A stretch of 32,794 bases of DNA from Verrucomicrobiales bacterium (lineage in GTDB: Bacteria; Verrucomicrobiota; Verrucomicrobiia; Limisphaerales; UBA9464): assembly GCA_005805505.1 (NCBI GenBank), contig SYMJ01000069.1, positions 1-32,794 on the forward strand, read 5' to 3'. Positions 1 to 6,868 of the stretch are shown here, piece after piece. The notes beneath the pieces were generated by a model. The model was given only the letters and a program-made list of their open reading frames with translations, ran no database searches and was not told the DNA's origin. The position numbers and the translations under genes were made by a program. Positions within the stretch are counted from its first letter, which is position 1; every line of letters starts with the position of its first letter.

Positions 1-371
1 CCACCGACGTTGGTGGTCTTGTTGGCCTTGGCGACCATCGCCATGGCGTTCCAGCGGACGTGAGCTCGGATCAGGCGCTCCATCTCGAGGTCGCCCGGAT
101 ATTCGGGTTCCTCCTCGGGAGGGATCGTATTGAGGTAGGGCGTCGTGGTGACGTCCGGAACCGGGTAGCCCTGATTGCGGAGCCCTTGCATCACGCCGGC
201 GATGAGTTTGCGGGCCTCCTGAGGGGACTTGCCCTCCAGAACCAGTCGCAGCAGATCCTCCACCGTGGCGCGATGCCGGTCGGATGAGGTCAGGGAACGA
301 CCAGAGGCGGTACTTTCGGTGCGCCCGTTGAACGGGGTGGCCGAACCATGGTTGGAACCAGAGGTATTCAA
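1..371 (-). CDS. aceE: Pyruvate dehydrogenase E1 component, homodimeric type, N-terminal fragment (runs off the window)
   Basis: E1 decarboxylates pyruvate with thiamine diphosphate and passes the acetyl group to the E2 lipoyl domain, feeding acetyl-CoA synthesis in the cytoplasm. Reading the minus strand gives 123 codons up to the window edge. They include YLNTIPPEEEPEYPGDLE followed by MERLIRAHVRWNAMAMV, which closely match the start of the AceE core in E. coli (NTIPVEEQPEYPGNLELERR, then IRWNAIMTV). Only this N-terminal part is present; the thiamine-binding region lies beyond base 1. The frame is closed by a TGA at 416-414, and no ATG lies between that stop and the conserved core except internal ones, so TTG at 371-369 is the most upstream reasonable start. 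The first ~40 residues (rich in Ser, Thr, Gly, Asn) do not resemble E. coli AceE, so the start could be further in. The gene lies 128 bases downstream of serS on the same strand. Identity is confident; the start is not. Confidence 0.85.
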   Translation of the reverse strand, partial: MNTSGSNHGSATPFNGRTESTASGRSLTSSDRHRATVEDLLRLVLEGKSPQEARKLIAGVMQGLRNQGYPVPDVTTTPYLNTIPPEEEPEYPGDLEMERLIRAHVRWNAMAMVAKANKTTNVG

Positions 372-468
372 GACTCGATAGCCGGAGCCGAAGCCCCGGA
401 AGCCGTAAGGTATTCAATTGGCCTTCACTGCCAAGTGCAGGGTTGACCGTTTCAAGGGAACGAATCTT

Positions 469-501
469 GAGAAGAAGCCAGACCTGAGAGCTGGCTTTCT
501 C
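469..501 (-). terminator. Possible hairpin terminator after serS
   Basis: AAGCCAG (475-481) pairs with CTGGCTT (491-497) around a 9-base loop. GAGA (469-472) can extend the pairing to TCTC (498-501) past a two-base bulge. It sits at the serS stop codon (502-500), before aceE. On the minus strand it is followed by CTTCTC rather than a true U-run, so it could be attenuating, an RNA-stabilising structure, or chance. Confidence 0.35.
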
Positions 502-1810
502 AGGAAGCCAGCGGAATGACGTCCGCTCCGAGATAGGGCTGGAGCGGTTCCGGCACCCGAATACTGCCGTCGGCCTGCTGATGAGTTTCCACCAGTGCCA
601 CGAAGAGGCGGGCCAGAGCGGTGCCCGATCCATTGAGCAAGTGTGGGAAGAGATTCAGCCCGTCGGACTCCCGCTTGAATCGCAAGTTCATCCGGCGGGA
701 TTGGTAATCTTCGCAGTTAGAGCAACTCGACACCTCCAAGTAGGTGCCTTGTCCTGGTGCCCAGACTTCGATGTCATAGGTCTTAGCGGCAGCGAAGCCC
801 ATGTCGCCGGTGCACAGGTTAATGACCCGGTAATGCAGCCCGAGGCGTTGCAAGACTGTCTCGGCGTTGTGAACCATCTTTTCTAGTTCCTCATAGCCCT
901 GGTCCGGATGAACCACCTTGATGAGTTCTACTTTGTCGAACTGGTGGACCCGGATCATCCCTCGGGTACCCAACCCAGCGGCACCGGCCTCGGCCCGGAA
1001 GCAGGGCGAGTAGGCGCAGTAGCACACTGGCAGCTGCTTCTCAGCGAGAATTTCCTCTCGATGGATGTTGGCCACCGGAGCCTCCGCCGTCGGCAGCAAA
1101 TACAGTTTGCCCATCGTCGAGGTGTCGAGTCCCTCCTGCACGGCATAGGCCTGATCCCGGAATTTCGGAAACTGCCCCACGCCGATCATGCAGTGTTCTC
1201 CGACGATGTAAGGAGGGGCCACTTCGGTGTAGCCGTGTTCCCGCTGGTGGAGGTCGAGCAGGAAGTTAATGAGCGCCCGCTCCAACCGAGCTCCCCAACC
1301 TGTGTACAGAAGAAAGCCCGATCCGCTCAGTTTGGCTCCTCGGGCAAAGTCGATGAGCTTCAGTCGTTCGCAAAGTTCCACGTGGTTGTACGGCGTGAAC
1401 TCGAAGGAGGCCTTCTGCCCATGCACGCGAATCTCCGGATTGTCGGCCGCATCCTTACCCAAGGCGACGCTCGCGTGGGGAAGGTTGGGGATCATTAGGA
1501 GCAGGGAATCCCGTGACTCCTCGGCTTGTGCAGCAGTCTTGTCGAGTTCGGTGATCCGGTCGCCGAGGGCGCGCACTTCCGCTTTCTTGGACTCGGCTTC
1601 ATCGAGGCGCTTCTGGCCAATCAGCCCGCCGATTTCTTTCGAGGTGCTGTTGCGACGTGCTTTGAGTTGCTCGGCCTCGGCGAGCGCGGCCCGTCGGGAT
1701 TCATCCAGAGCCAAGACTTCGGAGACCCTGGCTTCATCACCGGCGTTCCGCGTGGCCAATCGCTCCCGGACGAACTCGGTCCGATCGCGCAACAACTTCA
1801 TGTCGAGCAT
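500..1810 (-). CDS. serS: Seryl-tRNA synthetase
   Basis: Charges tRNA-Ser (and tRNA-Sec where present) with serine via a seryl-adenylate, as a cytoplasmic homodimer. The 436 residues are the usual length. Residues ~25-110 form the Lys/Glu/Ala-rich helical-hairpin arm that grips the long variable arm of tRNA-Ser. The class II catalytic core follows: TAE at 241-243, motif 2 around 270-295 (CFRAEAGAAG...TRGMIRVHQFDKVE) and motif 3 around 393-403 (NGSGTALARLF), which bind ATP and serine. The start MLDMKLLRD matches the family's MLD-K-LR beginning. A second ATG three codons in (1801) is possible. No Shine-Dalgarno is visible upstream. The gene lies downstream of an unknown small gene and upstream of aceE, all on the minus strand. 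Nothing is missing from the active site. Confidence 0.97.
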   Translation of the reverse strand: MLDMKLLRDRTEFVRERLATRNAGDEARVSEVLALDESRRAALAEAEQLKARRNSTSKEIGGLIGQKRLDEAESKKAEVRALGDRITELDKTAAQAEESRDSLLLMIPNLPHASVALGKDAADNPEIRVHGQKASFEFTPYNHVELCERLKLIDFARGAKLSGSGFLLYTGWGARLERALINFLLDLHQREHGYTEVAPPYIVGEHCMIGVGQFPKFRDQAYAVQEGLDTSTMGKLYLLPTAEAPVANIHREEILAEKQLPVCYCAYSPCFRAEAGAAGLGTRGMIRVHQFDKVELIKVVHPDQGYEELEKMVHNAETVLQRLGLHYRVINLCTGDMGFAAAKTYDIEVWAPGQGTYLEVSSCSNCEDYQSRRMNLRFKRESDGLNLFPHLLNGSGTALARLFVALVETHQQADGSIRVPEPLQPYLGADVIPLAS

Positions 1811-1958
1811 GGTGAGAGGATACGGAAGCAGAGGCGGGAAGGAGAACGGAATTTCTCGGCCGATTCTAACCGGCCAAAAACAAGGGGGTATTCGCGATGC
1901 GATCCCGGAAGGAGTTGTTTCTTAACGGGCCTCTCAATGGAGAAGCGCAGGAACGGCG

Positions 1959-2288
1959 TCAGCTTTTGCTTAAACGCTCGAAGAGCCTCAGCGCCTGGGA
2001 AGAGTGCACCCGAAATTGTTCTCCCAGAAATCCGGAGTTGGGGGTGCGTTGGCGCCAATAGATCAAGCTGCTCTTAATTTCGCTGAGGTCGTGGCCGCGG
2101 GAGATATCTTTGACCACATCTTGGTAATGCTCACGCAACGGACCGCACCACGGAAAGAGCACGATGGACCAAAAACGTTGGGAAGGGGTTTGGAGTTCCT
2201 TGGCGAGCGCCTCAAGCGCCTCCTCCGGACTGCAATCCCGTGCCTCGCTAATTCGCTGTGCGAATGTTTTAGGTAGTGAAGAGGCCAT
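1959..2288 (-). CDS. Small hypothetical protein, 109 aa
   Basis: I do not recognise this family. The predicted protein is soluble, with no signal peptide or membrane segment. It has an acidic, helix-prone N-terminal half (CSPEEALEALAKELQTPSQR) and an aromatic stretch RFWSIVLFPWCGPLREHY near the middle, then a basic, polar C-terminus. It is judged real because it fills the space between serS and the AT-rich region, has an ATG start, and reads as a balanced globular composition; overlapping frames on the other strand give arginine- or proline-rich nonsense. It lies 148 bases upstream of serS on the same strand and may share its promoter, which would fall in the AT-rich island above 2289. No Shine-Dalgarno is seen. 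Function unknown. Confidence 0.6.
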   Translation of the reverse strand: MASSLPKTFAQRISEARDCSPEEALEALAKELQTPSQRFWSIVLFPWCGPLREHYQDVVKDISRGHDLSEIKSSLIYWRQRTPNSGFLGEQFRVHSSQALRLFERLSKS

Positions 2289-2589
2289 CTAAGGGTAAAG
2301 AAATCTAAACCAAGGATCGGGTGACGGCCCAAGAATCTGAGGTTTTATCGGCAATTTTAACGATCTAATTAAATTTTCCCGCAGGACAAGTTTAATTTAA
2401 AAACTTCGCGTTTATGTGTACCCCGATTTCATTGAGAGTGTCATATAAAAAGTAGAGAAAAAAAGATAAAGTTTGTAACGAAAATTAGTGATAAAGGGTC
2501 GCCGGCTTCTGCAGGGGGCAGAGCGACTCAATTTGCTGAAATCCAGGCTTGCACCTCCCGGTCAAATCCATGTGGCTTGAAGAGTCGCC
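2289..2589. other. AT-rich intergenic island between divergent genes
   Basis: About 300 bases without a gene. The stretch ~2340-2500 is strikingly AT-rich against a GC-rich background, with runs such as AATTAAATTTT and AGAAAAAAAGATAAAG and a TATAAA at ~2443. It separates the minus-strand unknown gene/serS unit from the plus-strand small membrane protein, so it probably holds both promoters. I could not pick out a convincing -35/-10 pair with good spacing on either strand. No tRNA or small-RNA signature was recognised. Confidence 0.6.
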
Positions 2590-2841
2590 ATGGATCAGGA
2601 AGTTCCCCCCAGCCCCCCTATTCCGCCGCCCTTCGTCAATGCGTCGTTACCCCGCCGTCGACGATCGGGGTGGGTGCATCGCTCTAAGCGCTGGTTCAAC
2701 AAGATCCCGGACCGACTTTCCGAGCGTAAGCTGAACCTGTACCAGATCACGGTGATGATCGGGGTTTGCTACGTGGTTTACCGCTTCATTATTCCCATGT
2801 TTGACCGGGACTTGGGTGGTGGTGGCGGTGGCGAGGGCTGA
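2590..2841 (+). CDS. Small single-pass membrane protein with glycine-rich tail, 83 aa
   Basis: Family not recognised. The order is: a proline-rich N-terminus (residues 1-20), a strongly basic stretch (RRRRSGW...HRSKRW), an amphipathic region, then one hydrophobic segment (roughly YQITVMIGVCYVVYRFIIPMF, residues ~54-74), and a tail made almost only of glycine before the stop. The positive charges before the hydrophobic segment predict a cytoplasmic N-terminus. The GGT/GGC codon run directly before the TGA is a trinucleotide repeat and probably varies in length between strains. The start ATG has only a weak GAAGAG upstream. It stands alone between the AT-rich island and the argG leader. It could be an accessory subunit of an envelope complex; nothing in the sequence says which. 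Confidence 0.6.
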   Translation: MDQEVPPSPPIPPPFVNASLPRRRRSGWVHRSKRWFNKIPDRLSERKLNLYQITVMIGVCYVVYRFIIPMFDRDLGGGGGGEG

Positions 2842-3189
2842 ACTTCCCCGTCGTTGACAGTAGGAAGCTCCGGGTGCCGGGCCCTCGCTTGGAACCCCTT
2901 TCGCTCGCCCATTGAGCCGAAGTGGCGGCGGGCCGGACTGGAATGAGTATTGCGAAGTGAGCTTGGAGAGCGAACACCTTCAGCCCTTGCACACGGCGTC
3001 AAAGCTCCCATCCCCTTAAGCCTGCCTGCGACCGCAGCGGAGCTTCGAGAGCGTCGACTGAGCTCATCAAACACTCCGAGAATACTTACTACCCAATGCA
3101 AACCATCGACGAAAGTCCGATGGGCCCGTGTCCGTTTTGATCTTCCCACGCCGGGGAGCCTGGCGTTCACTCGCGCGTCTCTTCTGACA
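2842..3189 (+). other. Long gene-free leader upstream of argG
   Basis: Nearly 350 bases separate the small membrane gene from the argG start. The argG frame stays open back to 2950, but the extra 80 codons do not resemble any argininosuccinate synthase, which begins at the [14 protein letters not shown] motif. The stretch is therefore read as promoter plus 5' leader. It holds a nested hairpin at 3002-3045 (listed separately). No tRNA-like cloverleaf was seen. Confidence 0.5.
3002..3045 (+). promoter_or_regulatory. Nested hairpin in the argG leader
   Basis: AAGCTCC (3002-3008) pairs with GGAGCTT (3039-3045), and inside it CTGC (3026-3029) pairs with GCAG (3034-3037) around GACC. The structure lies ~145 bases before the argG start in a long untranslated leader. 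It could be part of an RNA regulatory element for arginine synthesis, or chance in GC-rich DNA. No known riboswitch consensus was recognised. Confidence 0.25.
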
Positions 3190-4431
3190 ATGAAAATCGT
3201 ACTCGCTTACTCCGGCGGCCTCGACACCTCGGTGCTGCTTTCCTGGATCAAGGAAACCTACGGCAATGCTGAAATGATCGCCTTCTGCGCCAACATTGGC
3301 CAGGAGGACGAACTGAAGGGCCTGGAAAAGAAGGCCAAGAAAACGGGGGCCTCAAAGATTTACATCGACGATCTTCAGGAGGAGTTCGCTCAAGACTTCA
3401 TTTACCCGATGCTTCGGGCTGGCGCGATTTACGAAGGACAATACTTCCTGGGAACCAGCATCGCCCGTCCGCTCATCGCCAAGCGCATGGTGGAGATCGC
3501 CCGCGCAGAGAAGGCCAACGCCATCGCCCACGGAGCGACGGGCAAGGGCAATGACCAAGTCCGTTTTGAGCTGACGGCGGCGGCACTGGCTCCTGAGCTA
3601 GAAATCATCGCCCCGTGGCGGGATGCTCGCTACCGCAAAGATTTCCCGGGCCGCCAGGAAATGATCGATTACTGTGCCGCCAAGGGGATTCCGATTCAGG
3701 CCAGCGCCAAGAAGCCGTACTCCATGGACCGGAACCTCCTGCACATTTCCTACGAGGCTGGCATCCTAGAAGACCCTTGGTACGACTCCTTCGACCTGAA
3801 AAACCGGGACTATTTCACCACGCTATCGGTGATGCCGGAAGACGCGCCGGACAAGCCGGAGTTCGTCACCCTCGACTACGTGAAGGGAGATTGTGTGGCG
3901 GTCAACGGCAAGAAGCTCAACCCGCTTCAGGTCATGCGGACCCTCAACAAGATCGGTGGCAAGCACGGCGTCGGTCGTGTGGATATGGTAGAGAACCGCT
4001 TCGTGGGCATGAAGAGTCGCGGTGTGTACGAGACCCCGGGTGGCAGCATTTTGCACTATGCCCATCGCCAGATGGAAAGTCTCACCATGGACCGCGAGGT
4101 CATGCATCAGCGCGATGCGTTGGTGCCGAAGTATGCGGAATTGGTGTACAATGGCTTTTGGTATGCACCGGAGCGCTTGGCCCTGCAGGCTTACGTGGAG
4201 GAGAGCCAGAAGAACGTCACCGGGACGGTCCGCGTGAAGCTCTACAAGGGTGGAATGTATGTCGCCGGCCGCAAGAGCCAGTTCAGTATGTACAACCCTC
4301 ACATCGCCACGATGGAGGCCGACCCGACCAAGGCCTACAATCAGGACGATGCGACGGGTTTCATTCGATTGAACGGCCTACGCCTCCGCGTCAATTCTAC
4401 GGTCAATGGGGCCAAGAATCTCCAGAGCTGA
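3190..4431 (+). CDS. argG: Argininosuccinate synthase
   Basis: Joins citrulline and aspartate using ATP to give argininosuccinate, the penultimate step of arginine synthesis, in the cytoplasm. The 413 residues are of normal length. Residues 6-14 (AYSGGLDTS) are the PP-loop ATP-binding motif of the N-type ATP pyrophosphatases. [13 protein letters not shown] at ~115-127 is the second family signature, contacting citrulline and aspartate. The C-terminal multimerisation helix region is also present. The ATG at 3190 is chosen because the PP-loop lies within the first 14 residues in the family, although the frame is open upstream. No Shine-Dalgarno is seen. argH is not in the window, so the arginine genes are dispersed here. 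The stop lies nine bases from the end of convergent mobA. Confidence 0.97.
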   Translation: MKIVLAYSGGLDTSVLLSWIKETYGNAEMIAFCANIGQEDELKGLEKKAKKTGASKIYIDDLQEEFAQDFIYPMLRAGAIYEGQYFLGTSIARPLIAKRMVEIARAEKANAIAHGATGKGNDQVRFELTAAALAPELEIIAPWRDARYRKDFPGRQEMIDYCAAKGIPIQASAKKPYSMDRNLLHISYEAGILEDPWYDSFDLKNRDYFTTLSVMPEDAPDKPEFVTLDYVKGDCVAVNGKKLNPLQVMRTLNKIGGKHGVGRVDMVENRFVGMKSRGVYETPGGSILHYAHRQMESLTMDREVMHQRDALVPKYAELVYNGFWYAPERLALQAYVEESQKNVTGTVRVKLYKGGMYVAGRKSQFSMYNPHIATMEADPTKAYNQDDATGFIRLNGLRLRVNSTVNGAKNLQS

Positions 4432-4440
4432 ACTCGTGGG

Positions 4441-5082
4441 TCACGGCCCCCTTTGGACTTGAGCGACCGGCCAATCCGACGGGGTGTTCCAGTTGGTGAG
4501 TGCGCGGTGATCCTGATCACTGAGCTCCCACGGACTCATCCATCCAGTTTCAAGGCCTCGGCGGCAGAATGCCTGCACCGAGGCCTTTTGCGTCTCCAAA
4601 TGTTCCTGGGCGATGGCCCAGGCCTGGTTCGGATAAATAGCGGCCAACGGCTCTAGTCGACCCTGATAAATGGGAACGCATCCTTTACCAGGGGCGATCC
4701 GCCCTAGGAGTTGCTGCAGCCATTCAACCGACAGTTCCGGTAAATCTACGGCGACCAAGAGAGTCCATCCGTTGGGAAATTGCGCATGGGCCCATCCGAG
4801 TCCGGCCTCCACTCCAGCCATGGGACCAAGATCGGCAAATCGGTCTCTCAGGAGTGGAATGCTCGCGGGTGTAGGAGGTAGGGGAGGGCGGTTTTCTGGG
4901 CCCGCCGCGACGGCCATGTTCTTGAGGCCTGCCTGCTCCAAAATCCCGAGTTGACGGAGGAGCAGGGGTTGAGCCTCGGACTCAAGCCAAGCCTTGTCTC
5001 GGCCCATACGGAGGGAGCGTCCTCCGGCCAAGATCACGCCCGTGAGTCCTCCGCCGGCGAGTTGTTCGGAAACTGGGGTCAC
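4441..5082 (-). CDS. mobA: Molybdenum cofactor guanylyltransferase (MobA-like)
   Basis: MobA transfers GMP from GTP to molybdopterin-Mo to make the bis-MGD cofactor used by DMSO-reductase-family oxidoreductases. Seen in sequence: a Rossmann-like nucleotidyltransferase with the signature LAGGRSLRMGRDKAWL at ~18-33 (GTP-binding loop), a metal-binding VDLPELS at ~112-118, and the C-terminal NWNTPSD typical of MobA. The 213 residues fit the family (about 190-220). The N-terminal 12 residues before the core are extra, so a later start is possible but no better codon is obvious. No other molybdopterin genes lie nearby, so it stands alone. The related MocA/MobA-like cytidylyltransferases are an alternative, but the NTPSD tail favours MobA. 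Confidence 0.88.
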   Translation of the reverse strand: MTPVSEQLAGGGLTGVILAGGRSLRMGRDKAWLESEAQPLLLRQLGILEQAGLKNMAVAAGPENRPPLPPTPASIPLLRDRFADLGPMAGVEAGLGWAHAQFPNGWTLLVAVDLPELSVEWLQQLLGRIAPGKGCVPIYQGRLEPLAAIYPNQAWAIAQEHLETQKASVQAFCRRGLETGWMSPWELSDQDHRALTNWNTPSDWPVAQVQRGP

Positions 5083-5161
5083 AGGTTCTGAGCCTTTCTG
5101 GATCCTGGATGCTTGTCACCTTCCCGATGTCATCGGCCAGTGAAGTGAATGAAGCTCCTTG

Positions 5162-5174
5162 CCCCGGGCCGGGG
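5162..5174 (+). promoter_or_regulatory. GC-only palindrome just upstream of fabG
   Basis: CCCCGG-G-CCGGGG forms a perfect 13-base palindrome ending 20 bases before the fabG ATG. In RNA it would give a very stable five-base-pair hairpin with a three-base loop next to the ribosome landing site. It could be an operator or a translation brake; it may also be chance in this GC-rich genome. Confidence 0.25.
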
Positions 5175-5194
5175 TGACGGGTTTTCCTCCGCTC

Positions 5195-5938
5195 ATGTCT
5201 CAATTGGAAAATCAAGTGGCGGTAGTGACGGGGGCGAGTCGGGGAATTGGCCGGGCCATTGCACTTCGCTTCGCTCAGGCCGGTGCCGATGTGGTGGTGG
5301 TCTCGCGCACGGCCGAGAACTCTGAAAAAACTGCGGCCGAGATCCGGGCCTTAGGTCGCAAGGCATGGGCCTTGGCGGTCGACGTCTCAGACGCTGCTGC
5401 TATTGCTTCCGCCGCTGAAATCCTGCTCGAGCAGGCGGGGCGGGTAGATATTCTTGTCAACAACGCCGGGGTCACCAAGGACGGCCTCCTTATGAGAATG
5501 AGCCAGTCCGACTGGGACACCGTGCTGAACACCAACTTGCGCGGAGCCTTCCTATTCACCAAGGCGCTGACCCGAACTTTTCTCAAACAGCGCTCAGGCC
5601 GGATTATTAATTTGGCCAGCGTCATTGGGCTTATCGGCAACGCTGGTCAGGCCAACTACGCCGCAAGCAAGGCCGGTTTGATTGGGTTCACCAAGTCGGT
5701 GGCCAAGGAGTTTGGTTCCCGAGGTGTCACCTGCAACGCCATCGCCCCAGGATTCATCGAGACCGACATGACGGCGGCCCTCAACGAGGCGCAAAAAGAG
5801 GCGATCCTGAAGCAGATCCCGCTGGGGTCCCTGGGTCAGGCCTCGGACATCGCTGAAGCGGCGTTGTATCTTGCGGGTCCCGGGGGGCGTTATATCACCG
5901 GTCAGGTGCTGACTGTTGATGGAGGCATGGTGATGTGA
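5195..5938 (+). CDS. fabG: 3-oxoacyl-[acyl-carrier-protein] reductase
   Basis: Reduces 3-oxoacyl-ACP to 3-hydroxyacyl-ACP with NADPH in each round of type II fatty acid elongation. The 247 residues are the exact usual length. The short-chain dehydrogenase layout is complete: TGASRGIG at 12-19 binds NADPH, NNAG at 89-92, catalytic Asn114, Ser142, Tyr155 and Lys159 (YAASK), and the C-terminal ITGQVLTVDGGM typical of FabG. The ATG at 5195 is chosen over an in-frame upstream start at 5159 because the family begins a few residues before the VAVVTGAS strand. It opens a cluster with an unknown gene (four-base overlap), acpP and fabF, which supports the FabG call over other SDRs. Confidence 0.96.
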   Translation: MSQLENQVAVVTGASRGIGRAIALRFAQAGADVVVVSRTAENSEKTAAEIRALGRKAWALAVDVSDAAAIASAAEILLEQAGRVDILVNNAGVTKDGLLMRMSQSDWDTVLNTNLRGAFLFTKALTRTFLKQRSGRIINLASVIGLIGNAGQANYAASKAGLIGFTKSVAKEFGSRGVTCNAIAPGFIETDMTAALNEAQKEAILKQIPLGSLGQASDIAEAALYLAGPGGRYITGQVLTVDGGMVM

Positions 5939-6423
5939 GCTCGCAGTCACCCTCATCGAGGCAGGGAGAATTCTTACTGGACTGGGCGGGTGCTTCTGAA
6001 CCGCAGACTCCGCCTCTGCTTGCGCCCGAAACCCCCAGCCCGGAATGGTTGCAGCGATTGAGTCCCGAGGATCGCCGGCACGTGGCCAGCCTGGCCTCGG
6101 AGCGACGGCCGCTGGTATTTCTGATCGATGCTCGGGATCGTTGGAAACTGGTGCGCCCGCGTCTGCCGTTGGCGGGCTTTGATGTTCTGGATTTCCAGGA
6201 CCAGCCGGACGGTGATTTCAAAATCCTGGTACCCTCCGACCTCTCATCGCGGGAGTTGCAGCATCTTTTGAAGTGCTTGCGGCAGAGTCGCTCCCCGCGA
6301 GCGGTGGTGTGCGAGCCGATGGGTTGCACTGGGCGTGTGCTGGCCACTTTAGCGCGACGTGAGAACTCCATTGGGGGCGAGGTTTCTCCTGTACAAAAAC
6401 CCGCAGCGGGGAAAAATTCGTGA
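5935..6423 (+). CDS. Hypothetical protein between fabG and acpP, 162 aa
   Basis: Family not recognised. The GTG start overlaps the fabG stop by four bases (GTGA), and GGAGG at 5921-5925, nine bases upstream inside fabG, is the only textbook Shine-Dalgarno seen in this window; both strongly support translation. The protein is soluble with no signal peptide. It has a disordered, proline/glutamate-rich first ~40 residues, then a compact region with SPEDRRHVASL, a hydrophobic strand PLVFLIDARDRW, GFDVLDFQDQPDGDFKILVP, and a helix rich in Leu/Arg, ending in a Cys pair (VVCEPMGCTG). The alternation of strands and helices suggests an alpha/beta fold. Its coupling to fabG and position before acpP suggest a link with fatty acid or lipid synthesis, which is inference only. 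Confidence 0.8.
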   Translation: MSSQSPSSRQGEFLLDWAGASEPQTPPLLAPETPSPEWLQRLSPEDRRHVASLASERRPLVFLIDARDRWKLVRPRLPLAGFDVLDFQDQPDGDFKILVPSDLSSRELQHLLKCLRQSRSPRAVVCEPMGCTGRVLATLARRENSIGGEVSPVQKPAAGKNS

Positions 6424-6431
6424 ACGGGCAC

Positions 6432-6460
6432 TTGACGGTCGGGTGTCACACGCCTAGACA
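6432..6460 (+). promoter_or_regulatory. Candidate sigma-70-type promoter for acpP
   Basis: TTGACG (6432-6437) matches five of six -35 consensus bases and is followed after exactly 17 bases by TAGACA (6455-6460), a weaker -10. It lies in the 60-base gap before acpP. A hairpin CGCCT-AGAC-AGGCG (6451-6464) overlaps the -10. A dedicated promoter would fit the usual need for more acyl carrier protein than its neighbours. Confidence 0.35.
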
Positions 6461-6483
6461 GGCGCCCGAACGAGACAATTACC

Positions 6484-6729
6484 ATGGCTGATAAAACCAT
6501 CGAGCAGCGGATTAAGGACATCATCATCGAGCAACTGGGCGTGACCGCCGAGCAAGTGACTCCCGAAGCCAAGTTCATAGAGGACTTGGGCGCTGACTCC
6601 CTCGACACTGTCGAGTTGGTGATGGCTCTGGAGGAGGAGTTCGGTTTGGAAATCCCGGACGACGAGGCTGAGAAGCTTCAAAGCGTTGGCGACGTTATCA
6701 AGCACGTCGAGGACTCCCAGGCCAAGTAA
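6484..6729 (+). CDS. acpP: Acyl carrier protein
   Basis: Carries growing acyl chains as thioesters on a 4'-phosphopantetheine arm for fatty acid and lipid synthesis. The 81-residue, very acidic, four-helix protein has the invariant attachment motif [18 protein letters not shown], with Ser39 as the modified residue. The ATG follows a weak purine stretch rather than a real Shine-Dalgarno. The gene sits between the fabG/unknown pair and fabF, the common order in many bacteria. A strong intrinsic terminator follows 20 bases after the stop, so fabF is probably transcribed separately or by read-through. Confidence 0.98.
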   Translation: MADKTIEQRIKDIIIEQLGVTAEQVTPEAKFIEDLGADSLDTVELVMALEEEFGLEIPDDEAEKLQSVGDVIKHVEDSQAK

Positions 6730-6748
6730 CCCTGCGACCCGTTTCATC

Positions 6749-6781
6749 AGGGCAGCCCGGCTTCCGGAGCTGCCCTTTTTC
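6749..6781 (+). terminator. Intrinsic terminator after acpP
   Basis: GGGCAGC (6750-6756) pairs with GCTGCCC (6769-6775), with additional CGG/CCG pairing inside around CTT, followed by a run of five T (6776-6780). This is the clearest Rho-independent terminator in the window. It implies acpP-level transcripts end before fabF. Confidence 0.85.
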
Positions 6782-6868
6782 ATTGCAGTCACTCCGTAAA
6801 CACCAACCCACACCTGGGTTGACGCGCGCTTGTGTGTCTTCTGAGGGTGAGTAATCTGTCTCCGAACT

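Noticed and set aside
2950-3189. 80-codon N-terminal extension of ArgG
   Set aside because: Not found in the family; the PP-loop must be near the N-terminus.
6819-6847. Promoter for fabF at TTGACG
   Set aside because: No acceptable -10 at 16-19 bases.
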